A program made the position numbers and the translations under genes. Source: Pyronema omphalodes (lineage: Eukaryota > Ascomycota > Pezizomycetes > Pezizales > Pyronemataceae). Taken from it: 64,000 nt of DNA. The notes below the pieces were generated by a model that saw only the letters and a program-made list of their open reading frames with translations, was not told the DNA's origin and did no database searches. Shown in pieces: positions 54,241-64,000 of the stretch. Numbering within the stretch: position 1 is the stretch's first letter; each line of letters starts with the position of its first letter. The DNA lies in NCBI GenBank assembly GCA_024516155.1, contig JAJJXM010000055.1:62001-126000 (forward strand), written 5' to 3'.

Positions 54241-55576
54241 ACTTATTGACGAAGGACACTGGCAGCAAATTGTGAACGCTGCCGCCATGACCCAGTTCCC
54301 TGACGGCCATGAACCGCTCACCTTTACCAAACAACTCGCACAATCCATCTTAGACGCTCAGGACCACCCCACGGGTTATCTCTTAAACGACCTCGCGGAA
54401 ACCCCCGGCTCCCGTAACAGCACTCGGGTATCCAGCCCTGTCGCCTCCCGCGCTCCGGAAGCTCCCACCCCTGCCCCCATTCCCCCTGTCGTGATCCAGA
54501 CTGGCTCCGTCCAGGTCTACCCGAACGGCCCAGAACCAGCACCGCGAGCCGCCGCACCCCCTACCACAGCCGCAGCCGCAGCCCCCGCCCCCGTGATAAT
54601 CGCACCAATCCCAAGACCCCCCCCACGAGACCCCGAGATCCTCCTAACCCCGGAGGAACAAGCCGATACGAATGAAATCCACTACTACGAGAAAGAGCTC
54701 ACCCGCCAGCGTGAACTCATCAACGCGCTACTCGCCTCCCCCGGCATCCGCGTGACCGGAGACAAAATCTCGGATCCGCCAACCTTCGACGGGTCCAACA
54801 GGGAGGACCTCCGCCGCTTTGTCTCCTTGCCTCGCATCAAGTTAGTGAGCGACGAACTACGTTTCCCGACCCCCCATAAACGGATTTCTTACGCCATGGG
54901 CCGCCTCCGCGGACGCGCCTTGGATCAGATTCTTCATTATATCAAGGAAAATGGCAACCGCTGGGCTCGCAACGACGTCGAGGACGTCATTAAAATTTTA
55001 CAGCGTACGTTTGGAGACCCGGACGAGCGCGCAACGGCTCGTTTCAAACTACAAAATCTCTGACAAAACAACCGCGAATTTTCGGACTACTATGCAGAGT
55101 TCTCCCGCCTAGTCGCAGAGTTAGGCTGGGACGAAGCCGCCACCATGGATGCCCGGCGTAACGGCCTGTCCCTCGAGCTGCACGAGATGTTGGTTGGTGC
55201 CCCGCCCACCACCACGATGCACGAATTCGTCGAACAGTGCCAAAAATTGGACTCCCAATTAAGAGCACTTGAAAACCTCCGCAAGCTGCGTACCAACCGC
55301 GGCCAAGTTAAAACCACTACCACCGCCACCCCCGCCACCAGTCGCCCCACCCCCGCTACCCAAGCCAACACCGCCTCCTCCAGCAAGCAAACCCCGGCCC
55401 AGGGACCCCGTCAGAAACTGTCGGCACAGGAGCGCGCGACCCGCCTATCAGAAGGACGTTGCCTCTACTGCGGTGGCCTCGGCCACATGGCTGCGTCGTG
55501 CCCCGCCAAGACGAATGTTAAAGTGGCGAGCGTGGAATTAGCGGATGCTGAAGAAGAGGTGTCGGGAAAAGAATAA
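54230..55576 (+). pseudogene. Gag of element B with one internal TGA
   Basis: From ATG 54230 (the frame is open from 54044) through a proline/alanine-rich linker, a helical region and the retrotransposon gag domain (FDGSNREDLRRF, KRISYAMGRLRGRALDQI). TGA at 55061-55063 replaces the CGA of element A (16-18). The same frame then runs on through the zinc knuckle CLYCGGLGHMAASC (55460-55501) to TAA 55574-55576. Without readthrough, capsid would lack nucleocapsid and Pol would not be made. Confidence 0.9.
55564..55570 (+). promoter_or_regulatory. Candidate -1 frameshift heptamer GGGAAAA (element B gag/pol)
   Basis: Same position and phase as in element A: G GGA AAA, one codon (GAA) before the gag TAA. 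The pol frame is open across it. A short CCACTGGTGG pairing element lies about 30 nt downstream. Confidence 0.7.
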
Positions 55577-58500
55577 ACCAGCTGCAAGAAGATGGCTCTG
55601 CCACTGGTGGGAATATTATTGCTGATACATTGCTATTATGGAGCGCAAGTTTTACTGGAAAGTTAGAATGCAAACACCTTGTCCTCTCCTGTTCCTTGTT
55701 TTCCAATAACCGCTCCGTGAAAACAGTAGCGCTCGTTGACTGCGGCGCCACTGGTATCGCCTTTGTTGACCGCAATTTCGCCCGCCATCACAAACTCCCC
55801 CTAACCCCCCTATCCACCGCCCGAACGGTCGAAGTTATCGACGGCCGCCCCATATCCTCAGGAAAGATAACACACCTCGCCCAAGTAGAGTGTACCATCA
55901 ACGGTCACTCGGAAACCCTTCCCATGTTTGTCACCAAGCTGGGTCACTACCCGGTGGTGTTGGGTATCCCCTGGTTGAAGAAACACGATGTAACAATAAG
56001 CTTCAGTTCCAACACTGTAATCTTCGACTCCCAATACTGCCTAAGGAACTGCACCCCGTTGCCTGTAAGCACAACCGGTGTCGAGGCCCTGGACTCGAGG
56101 CCCCCTCCCACTGTCCACGAGCCCGACACAAACCCCTTGCGGGAGTTGGAAGACTCGGTCCCCGACCCCCCGGAAGAACCCCCAATAGCGATCTCAAGTC
56201 TAACCATCTCCGACTTCAAGGAAATGGTAGAAGACGAAAGCCTGACAGTGTTCTCGCTATCGTTGGACGAGATCACCGTCGCCCTACAAGACAAGCCCCC
56301 CCTCACGGACGACGAACTGAAAGACATGATCCCCGAAGAGTATCATGACTACCTCGATTTATTCAAGGATGTCAACGCGAAGGAACTCCCCCCGCACCGA
56401 CCCTACGACCACAAGATCCCACTGAAAGAGGGATTCGTCCCCCCCTTTGGCCCGCTATACTCGCTGTCACGCAACGAGTTGCAGACGCTGAAAACGTGGC
56501 TCGATGAGAATTTGGAGAAAGGATTCATACAACGCTCCCAATCACCAGCCGCCTCGCCGATATTATTCGTGAAAAAATCAGACGGATCCCTACGCCTGTG
56601 TGTCGACTACCGGAGACTGAATGAAGGTACCGAGAAGAACCGGTACCCGCTGCCATTGATACAGGAAACGATGATGAATCTTTCCAAGGCTCAATACTTT
56701 ACGACCCTTGATGTCCGCAGCGCTTATAACCTTATCAGAATGGCAGAGGGCGAAGAATGGAAGACGGCCTTCCGCACACGGTACGGCCTGTTTGAATCGA
56801 AAGTGATGCCCTTTGGGCTCACCAACGCGCCTGCCGATTTCCAGGCATTTATAAATGATGTCCTGAGACCATACCTAGACCAGTTTTGTACGGCATACTT
56901 GGACGATATTCTCGTATTCTCCGAAACAAAGTCCGATCACACCGCACACGTCCGAAAGATCTTGGAACGACTCAAACAAGAAAAACTGCACTTGAAGCCA
57001 GAGAAGTGTAAGTTTGCTAAGGCAGAAGTACAGTACCTGGGCTACAACATCGGCCGCGACGGCGCGCGCATGATGGATTCCAAAGTAGCCACAGTGAGAG
57101 ATTGGAAGGAACCGACCAATTTGAAACAGGTTCAAGAGTTTCTAGGCTTCGCGAATTTCTACCGAAGATTTATCAAAGACTACTCCAAAGTGGTCTCCCC
57201 GCTGACGGCTCTGACCAAAAAGAAAGATGGTAAAGCAATCCCCTTTATCTGGGGTAAAGATCAGCAGAGCGCCTTCGACCGACTGAAGGACGCATTTACA
57301 TCAGCACCTATTCTCAAGCACTTCGACTACGAAAAACCGATTGTAGTAGAAACAGACGCATCTGACTATGTGTCTGCTGGAGTCTTATCACAATACGACG
57401 ACGATAACGTGTTACACCCCGTCGCATTTTATTCCAAGCAGCATTCCCCGGCAGAATGCAACTACGAAATCTACGACAAAGAACTACTGGCAATGATTCG
57501 TTGTTTCGAGGAATGGCGTCCCCACTTAGAGGGCTCCGCCTTCCCTATAAAAGTATTGACAGATCACAAGAATCTCGAATACTTTATGACGACAAAGCTA
57601 CTAAACAGACGACAAGCACGCTGGTCCGAATTCCTGTCTCGGTTCAACTTTGTGATCACCTATCGACCGGGAACGTTGGGAGGAAAACCGGACGCCCTGA
57701 CAAGACGAGCCACCGACCTCCCGGGAGAGGGAGACGAACGCATACTAGCGAACCAGCAAGCTGTTCTAAAGCCACAGAACTTCCAATTGTGCATGACCCC
57801 GCCCATGAAACTTGCACCTTCCGAAGTAGACCTCCTGTTCACAGAGGGCTACAAGACAGATTCATTCCCCAACCGAGTGCTGGGAATGCTGGAAGATGGC
57901 ACACAAATCTGTAAGGACATATCGCTCGCCGATTGCTCCGTGTTGGAAAACAGATTGTACTACCGAGATTGCCTCTATGTCCCCGCGCTGGATAAACTAC
58001 GATTGAAACTACTGCAAGATCACCACGACCCCCCCACTATGGGACACCCGGGCCGTGCGAAGACTTTCGAACTCCTCGCCAGGAATTATTACTGGCCCTC
58101 GATGAGAAAAGATGTGGACCAATTCGTCCGAAATTGCCACACCTGTAAAAGAACAAAGGCTACCCGCCACGCACCCTATGGAACCCTGAAGCCCCTACCG
58201 GTTCCGCACCACCCTTGGCAGAATATATCGGTGGATTTTGTTACTGGACTACCGACATCAGAAGGCTTCGACGCAATATGTGCGATCGTTTGCCGACTAA
58301 CGAAACAGCGGCACTTAGTGCCCTGTCATTCCACGATAGACGCAGAAGGCTTCGCGCAACTCTTCCTGGAAAACGTATTCAAACTACACGGCCTGCCAGA
58401 CACAGTAGTGTCCGACCGCGGTCCGCAATTTGTGGCCCATTTCTGGAAACACTTGGCAAATTGCATGGGTATCGAAATTGCCACGAGTACGGCCTTTCAT

Positions 58501-59298
58501 CCCCAAACCGACGGCCAAACAGAGAGAATTAACGCGGTTACGGAGCAATATCTCCGCGCGTACGTCTGTTATTTACAAGACGATTGGAAGAAATTTTTAC
58601 CACTGGCAGAATTTGCTGCAAATAACCAAGTATCGGATACAACGTCGCTGTCTCCGTTCTACGCTATATACGGCCGACACCCCAAGTGCTCTTTCGAACT
58701 GGAAATCAGGACCGACAATCCTGAAGAAGTGAAAGCGAACGAGGTGGCGGAAAGGATGTCACACATCCATGACGTCTTACGTTCGGAAATGAAATACGCC
58801 CAAGCCCGCCACATAGAAGCCGCCGACAATTCCCGACTCCCCGCGCCGGTCTTCAAACCAGGACACCTGGTATGGCTGGACGCCCGCAACCTAAGAACCC
58901 GCCGCCCCTCAAGGAAACTAGAAAACAAACACCTAGGCCCCTTCACCGTGTTACGGCCTATTGGATCCCACGCCTATGAATTGGATGTACCGGAGACCAT
59001 GAAACACCACAGGACCTTCCCCGTGTCCCTACTAAACCCAGCCCCTTCGGACCCCCTCCCTGGCCAGATTATTCCACCGCCCCTACCGGTAGTAGTAGAC
59101 GGCGAAGAACAATGGTTCGTGGATGAAATTCTGGATAGCCGTTGGTCAAGAGGAAACCTGCAGTACCTCGTCAAGTGGACCGGCCATGACTCCCCAACCT
59201 GGGAACCGGAAACGAACCTATCCGAAACTGAGGCCGCTGAGAAATTTCACCAGTTATACCCAGACAAACCTTCTCCTCTCGTAGGAACTCGATCCTAA
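55571..59298 (+). CDS. Pol polyprotein of element B (protease, RT, RNase H, integrase, chromodomain)
   Basis: Uninterrupted frame; numbering from 55630 gives 1222 aa. Protease DCGA at residues 37-40. RT with VDYRRLN and catalytic YLDD at 423-426. RNase H ETDASDY near 575. Integrase zinc domain HHDPP...CHTC at about 798-840. Catalytic core Asp near 870, Asp near 928, Glu near 965, the last two spaced as in Ty3 integrases. Chromodomain at about 1161-1205, expected to direct integration to histone-marked chromatin. No missing key residue was seen, but expression depends on passing the gag TGA and the -1 shift. Confidence 0.95.
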
Positions 59299-59309
59299 CG
59301 GGGGGGTAC
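59298..59309 (+). other. Polypurine tract of element B
   Basis: ACGGGGGGGTAC between the pol stop and the 3' LTR; primer for plus-strand DNA. Same in element A at 9700-9711. Confidence 0.75.
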
Positions 59310-59838
59310 TGTCACGGCACACGGCTGACGAGCCGTTGTGTTGCGTCATCATGTTGTCTTGGTTGTTGATTGACATCGTGCCGTTGTCTTGCCGTGTTGT
59401 GTTGCCGTTGTGTTGTTGTGTTGTTATGTGTGCCGTGCCCTTGTGACTGAGAGAATGATTGATGATGGATGACGTACCACGAGCTGGAGAGCTGTGGCGT
59501 CGCAGGTGAATTGATGGAGAACGGAAGCTCATGTAGCGATGATTGTATGACGGCCCAGCAAGAGTGCTGGCCGCCCCTTTGTACATAAGGAGGCTTGCCT
59601 CCCTGTTGTCGAGATTCTCCATCGAACGTCTTGTGTCTTCTCCTGGCTCCTAATATAAGATTTCTTCTCCTAAGTCCTACGTCACTCTTGTCCTTGTCCC
59701 TGTCCCTGTTTAGTGTGCCGTCCGTCTGACGAGCACTTCGGTCCTTGTCCTGCCGTTCCCCGTCCCGCAACCTGCCTAGTCCCTCTTGCCGGTAGTGTTC
59801 AGTGTGTCCCTTGAACGTCCGTTCTCGGTTCCCTGACA
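59310..59838 (+). repeat. 3' LTR of element B (529 bp)
   Basis: Same length as the 5' LTR with about seven substitutions. Followed by GTTAT (59839-59843). Confidence 0.95.
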
Positions 59839-59843
59839 GTTAT

Positions 59844-60468
59844 ATCCTGTTGGTATCCCCGCAATTGTATTTCCTGTATTGTGGTATAAACGCGTGTATC
59901 ACATGTTTGAAAATGTATATGTAAATGGTAAACTTGTTTCATCCCACTAGGCAAACATATACAGAAAGACTGTAAAACTTTATATCATTACATGTACCAT
60001 AGGGTTCCGGTGAGTAGTGTAAGTATAGGGTCATAAACTCATTACTGACGATAACAACTTTCACTCAGCATGACATACGAACACTGCTGCGATACTATTC
60101 ACTCGATGAGTTTTCCCATTGGTGCCGCATACAAGGTCATCCAGAAATAGCACTGTGCATCGTACTATTCTGGCTTGCCGCGCCATATCACCACAAAATC
60201 ATCATGGAGATGTTTCAATGCACCTCAAGCTGCCTCTGTGTGGTATTCAATGACACAGTTGAGCATTGGGTGAGTATGGATTTCTGAAGTTCCACCAACC
60301 ATGGCGATGTGACTAAACTGCCAGGTGAAAGATGGTACGGTACACGAGAAGCTGTACTGGGACAAAAACCTTTTGTCTCCGGTAAGTCCACAGGGCTACA
60401 TCACAGCGGGGGAGACAACTGGCGCCGCTACAGGTGTCCAGGGCCTCATCGCTGTCATAACGCACGCT
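59844..60468. other. Intergenic or decayed transposon DNA
   Basis: AT-rich with no supported ORF. The right end probably contained the N-terminal half of the Harbinger transposase that follows, now unreadable. Confidence 0.4.
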
Positions 60469-61014
60469 ATTTGCCGGCCTGAAGAGAATCAATAGACGTT
60501 TTATTCGGGTTATGACAGATACCATGCCCTAACGTTTCATGCAGTTATAATACCTGATGTCCTTATCAGTCATCTTGCGGGGCCATCGCCAGGGCATCGT
60601 AGAGACAGGGTAGTGTATACTGCATTCGGGCTACAGAAGAAACTCCTGGCAGTCAATTCAGGTTGTAATAGAGAAGAGCATTACTATTTGAATGGTGATC
60701 CAGCCTATGCCTTGTCTTATGGCCTGATCAGTGCCTACAGAGCCAGGTGGGGTAGACGATTAGTTCCTATCTTGCCAGATGTCAACATGTTGATGTCCTG
60801 TGTGCGGTTCAGTGTTGAACATTGCTTTGGGAAAACCATATTATTATGGGGCTTTAATGAATTCCGCAGCAACTCAAAAATTGGATCATCTCCAGTTGCC
60901 GCATATTATATTCTCGCTGTGTTCTTTACCAATATTCAAGAGTCTCAGTATGGCAACCAGACAAGTGACATGTTTGATTGCCCACGGCCATCCCTACATC
61001 ATTATTCTTCCTAG
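60469..61014 (+). pseudogene. PIF/Harbinger (DDE_Tnp_4) transposase, C-terminal half
   Basis: One frame with a single TAG (60493-60495) reads ICRPEENQ, then FYSGYDRYHALTFHAV, HLAGPSPGHRRD, NGDPAYALSYGLISAY, SVRFSVEHCFGK and YGNQTS. These match, from family knowledge, the ICRP, HGLKFQ, EGRRHD, GDPAYGL, VEWGFGK and YGNQT blocks of fungal Harbinger transposases. The second catalytic Asp (RRD) and the Glu (VEH) are present; the first Asp, expected just before ICRP, is not visible. Ends at TAG 61012-61014. Confidence 0.72.
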
Positions 61015-61105
61015 AATTCTTCTGTATGTATCAATATCAATTCATTTTTCTTACAAAAAAAAAGCATTTTTAAATATAGGCTGCAGTTAAACACTGGATT
61101 GGTGT

Positions 61106-61701
61106 TCACTGCAGCTTCTGTGATTCTCCTAATTTCGCAAACAGACACGCAAGAAGATAGTCATTGAGTGCTCCTTGTGTTGCTTTGTCCTCAGGCCGTT
61201 GCTTTTCCATAGGAAGATGATCTTCAAAACACTGCTGCTCAATAATTTCCCAGTGACTACAGAGGTCCTCGATCCGTTGCTTTGCTGCTGATGCAAGATC
61301 CTCAGCCTTCAAAGTTTCATGGGATCTCGGTGACGCTCCAATGCCACCCTGTCTCGCACAATCTCTTCATGCAATTCTTGAAACTTCTTATCTATTCCTG
61401 ATTGTCGGGGTGCGAGCCGTACTGCCACAAGTTCATGCATAGCTGTCAACAATTCGGTTGACACCTGCTGACCGATATCAGCCATTGCTGCCTGAATATC
61501 AACCACCGGAAACTCCTCCCCCAAGTCTTTATCGCGTTTCTTCCTTTTCTGTGTAGAAATCTTGTCAACACCGATATTGGATTTCAATGAATTGCCCCCC
61601 CCCCCATCATCTCCCTCCTCCCCATCCACACTCTCCTGATCACTCAGGCACCTACAATGCTTCATTGCTTGCCTTGCCAACAGGTACCCGCGCTGCACCA
61701 C
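61106..61701 (-). pseudogene. Unrecognised helical protein, two overlapping frames
   Basis: 61701-61309 reads 130 aa: an acidic glycine-rich linker, a lysine-rich patch (TQKRKKRDK), then amphipathic helices (ELLTAMHELVAVRL, FQELHEEIVRDRVALERH). The frame ends in TGA at 61309-61311 and a second frame from 61312 continues with similar helical sequence (EDLASAAKQRIEDLCSHWEIIEQQ) to 61106. One frameshift in a single old gene is the simplest reading. It sits head-to-tail against the Harbinger transposase, so an accessory (Myb/SANT-type) protein is possible, but I see no Myb signature. Confidence 0.35.
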
Positions 61702-62059
61702 TGCTTGTCCCTCTCTCTTTCCTCTCCAGCAAGAGTTTTAGCTGCCTGTGCACCTGATTCCTCCACATCTGGCGCATGCCATAGCCACTCATCAAGTTAC
61801 TGAGTGGGCACATCCTCCCGCTGTACTGTGCCTAAATGATACCGTTATGGTCAGCACATACCACTCAAGAATCTGGCACAATTGGACCTACCACTCTCCC
61901 GCGCCTGCACGGGCAGTGTGGTCTTCCCAGGCGCAACCAGTGACCGGACCGCTTTTGTGCCTGTTTTAGCACCAGCCCATTTATCTGTTGAAACATTTTG
62001 GGATTCATAGTCCAATATTCCGTTTCTTTCTGCCAGCCATGCTCCACTTGATGATCAAC

Positions 62060-62491
62060 TCACAGACACATAAGACTTGGCTTGGCTGCATCGGTGAGGT
62101 AAACCCTGGACCGTGGTTGTTGGTTATAGGGGCTGGTCTCGGTAGGGGATGCTGCTGGGGCAATATTTTGGATACCAGGATTCAGAACACCAGGCGTAGG
62201 CAGAGAGGTCGGCCTGGTGTTTCTGACTGGGACAACAGACAAGGAAGCAAGACGCTCTCCAGTGCTCTGAAGAGGAATTTGCATTAGGTTTGTGCTCTGA
62301 GTTGATTTGCCAACCAGGCGAACATGAAGTGTTTTGTCTGAAATGATATTACTCACCTGGTCCCACTCCAGATGATATGCCATTCTGATATGCTGATAGA
62401 GCTCTGAAACGGAGAGTTCAGCAAATGACGAGCCGTAAACATTCTGCGGTGACTGCTGGAGTGGTGTCAAAGTCATCGATGTATACAGCAC
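62060..62491 (-). CDS. Unrecognised ORF (143 aa)
   Basis: Minus-strand frame with a helical middle (SVSELYQHIRMAYHLEWDQV) and a proline/serine/threonine-rich tail. Upstream on the same strand (about 62700-62580) another frame reads a coiled-coil-like stretch (LDGLREQELELQASERDLG), so it may be the 3' part of a decayed gene that also includes 61106-61701. No family recognised. Confidence 0.3.
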   Translation of the reverse strand: MLYTSMTLTPLQQSPQNVYGSSFAELSVSELYQHIRMAYHLEWDQVSNIISDKTLHVRLVGKSTQSTNLMQIPLQSTGERLASLSVVPVRNTRPTSLPTPGVLNPGIQNIAPAASPTETSPYNQQPRSRVYLTDAAKPSLMCL

Positions 62492-63019
62492 CTTGCTCGG
62501 CTCTCTGTTATTCTCGTTCTTCTAGCACCGCAAATCCTTCCTCTACCTGCCGCAATGGCTCCCTCATTTCACCGCGACCTCCCACAAAGTGCCCAGATCT
62601 CTCTCGGAGGCCTGCAATTCCAGCTCTTGCTCGCGAAGTCCATCCAGCTTTACAGCGTGCTCCAAAATTCTGGGCTGACCTTCAAATCATGGTGCGGGCA
62701 ACGCGATCTCAGTTGCTGTCGTCACCGTCTTCTGGTTTGAAAGGAGCTCGATTGGAGCATGGTCACCTTAACCGCAACCTAGTCCGACTGCTTTTTGGCA
62801 GCAGTTTTTTCCTCTAACATCTAAGCCAGCTGCGCCATGGCATACAAGCAAATATCAACAGAACAATCTTTGTATCACTTACTTATTTACGCCTTTGCAC
62901 CTGCATGCTGTACAAAATGGTACCCTCATGCACACTTGATTAGACGCACAAGATATCCGAAGTATTTTTGCTAAATCGCCCTCCCGCAGGTGAATTCAGC
63001 ACACGATGACACAGAGCAT

Positions 63020-63350
63020 TTCCACACGTAGGGGAGCTAGCCTATGCTTTGACTTACAGCATCATGAGTTCCTACAGACCACTTCCAGGTACACCTTCCA
63101 ATCGCATCGTTCATCATGTATATACCCCCATGTCATTATTCAGGGTTACTGTTGAACATTGCTTTAGTAGAATCATAATGGTATGGAGTCTCAATGCATT
63201 CCGCAGCAATTTGAAGATTGTCTCGTGACCACCAGGTGCAGGATAAATATTGGTGCGGTACTATTGACCATCGTCCAAGGATCCATGCAGGGTAACCGGA
63301 CAAGTCGAAACTTTCGTCGCACGCCTCCATCACTTCATCATTATCTTGCT
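63020..63350 (+). pseudogene. Second Harbinger transposase remnant
   Basis: Reads LAYALTYSIMSSYRPL, then MSLFRVTVEHCFSRIIMVWSLNAFRSNLKIV with stops and frame changes. It parallels DPAYALSYGLISAY...SVRFSVEHCFGKTILLWGFNEFRSNSKI at 60690-60895, so it is a diverged second copy, more decayed than the first. Confidence 0.65.
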
Positions 63351-63677
63351 TCACAAGATACATCTATCTTGCAATGATAAATGTTGTTTTTTTCTCGTCA
63401 AACATCAACACCGCACTTGAACATTATGAATTGTATTATCGTATTTAATGGAAAAAATGGTGCATTTTTCTTGTTTTGTTTGTTTTTGTTTTCAAAATCC
63501 AAATACAGACTGTGTTTCTGCATTACAATTTCCATCCTCGAAGTTAACGATAATAGTTCATTTTCCTTTTTTGTTCTTTAAGATACATGGTGATGACTTC
63601 CCATCTCGCCATAGGACCCCAATAGATGCAATGTTTGGCATTTTGGAACAATGGAGCAGGGTGTGTATGGCTCTGTA
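63351..63677. other. Stretch without a supported gene
   Basis: T-rich with short ORFs only. A 30-codon plus-strand frame (IHGDDFPSRHRTPIDAMFG, near 63583-63640) looks protein-like but cannot be assigned. Confidence 0.3.
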
Positions 63678-63961
63678 GAACAGGTGCCTATATAGATAGG
63701 GGGGGTCGACCCCCCCTATCTCCAGAGATCGTCTATTGATGGTCTATAGAAATACTTCGCCTCTATGCATTTTCCCCGGCAAGCGTGGACTGAAGCGATT
63801 CTATGTGCTCAGACGGCTGTCATACGCATTTTAGTTAAGTATCTATGCTAACCCATGACCTAGCCACCAGGGAGTGGGCTAAAAGCTAGAGAACGTCCAG
63901 CTGTACTGCGCGGAAATCATCCCTTCCATTGACGTTGTATACCTATACAACACCTGCTCTA
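63678..63961. mobile_element. Possible MITE with imperfect terminal inverted repeats
   Basis: AGAACAGGTGCCTATATAG at 63678 and the reverse complement of CTATACAACACCTGCTCT near 63943-63960 match at roughly 14 of 18 positions. The flanks GTA and TAA only loosely fit a TWA target. No coding capacity. Could be a Harbinger-derived non-autonomous element. Confidence 0.35.
63694..63721. repeat. Perfect 28-bp palindrome (G7 TCGA C7 core)
   Basis: AGATA, seven G, then TCGA, seven C and TATCT: every base pairs with its mirror position. It could extrude as a cruciform or fold as a hairpin in RNA. Confidence 0.9.
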
Positions 63962-64000
63962 ATACAGCGAGGGGAATTCGTCCACTACAGTCAAACACCG

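Larger units (their letters stand above)
53434..59838 (+). mobile_element. Ty3/Gypsy chromovirus element B, complete
   Basis: 6405 bp with 529-bp LTRs, flanked by GTTAT at 53429-53433 and 59839-59843. Gag has one nonsense codon; pol is uninterrupted. I count about seven LTR differences, so about 98.7% identity. Same family as element A. Confidence 0.97.

Overview
The window looks like transposon-packed chromatin of a filamentous fungus, most likely a basidiomycete. The evidence is chromodomain-bearing Ty3/Gypsy elements, Tad1/I-like LINEs with an APE endonuclease and RNase H, PIF/Harbinger transposases of the kind common in Agaricomycetes, a candidate intron with GTATGT donor and CTAAC branch site, and CCCTAA (TTAGGG) telomere-type motifs. 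The phylum is inference. I found no host housekeeping gene, rRNA or tRNA.

Layout. 1-10251: Gypsy element A (+ strand, 5' end outside the window), split by a very young Ty1/Copia element (2819-8260, TSD GATTC). A sits in the gag of Gypsy element C (- strand, 10252-13273). C sits in the pol of Gypsy element D1 (- strand, 13274-16323). D1 abuts LINE F (+ strand). That makes four or five nested levels. LINE F (16324-20462, resuming 38618-39446) is split by an 18-kb composite element G (20463-38617, TSD GGCTA), which belongs to the same family as C.

G is the most interesting object. Its 5' LTR holds an array of LINE-type units: three ORF1-only copies with an 1.8-kb period (21712-27098), then a longer LINE with ORF1 and ORF2 (27106-32580). 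Every junction carries GATTAGT. The 3' LTR carries a fourth, diverged, 5'-truncated LINE ending at the same LTR position. Inside G are gag, protease and the start of RT; the rest of pol is gone, and a Harbinger N-terminal fragment lies there.

39447-40310 is low-complexity, with a homopurine tract and two further poly(A) tracts. 40314-45301 and 52456-about 52990 are one - strand LINE (E), split by a complete but multiply broken Gypsy element D2 (45302-52450, TSD GTGGG). A fragment of a D-type LTR follows (53040-53223). 53434-59838 is complete Gypsy element B (TSD GTTAT), a sister of A with an unbroken 1222-codon pol.

59844-64000 is older-looking DNA with two decayed Harbinger transposases, unrecognised - strand ORFs, and a perfect 28-bp palindrome inside a possible MITE.

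How the parts work together: the autonomous elements encode Gag, protease, RT/RNase H and integrase (LTR elements), or ORF1p plus endonuclease/RT (LINEs). The ORF1-only units share their 3' tail with the longer LINE, so they could be mobilised by LINEs of that kind. Element B and, before its disruption, element A have complete pol frames behind a canonical -1 frameshift heptamer.
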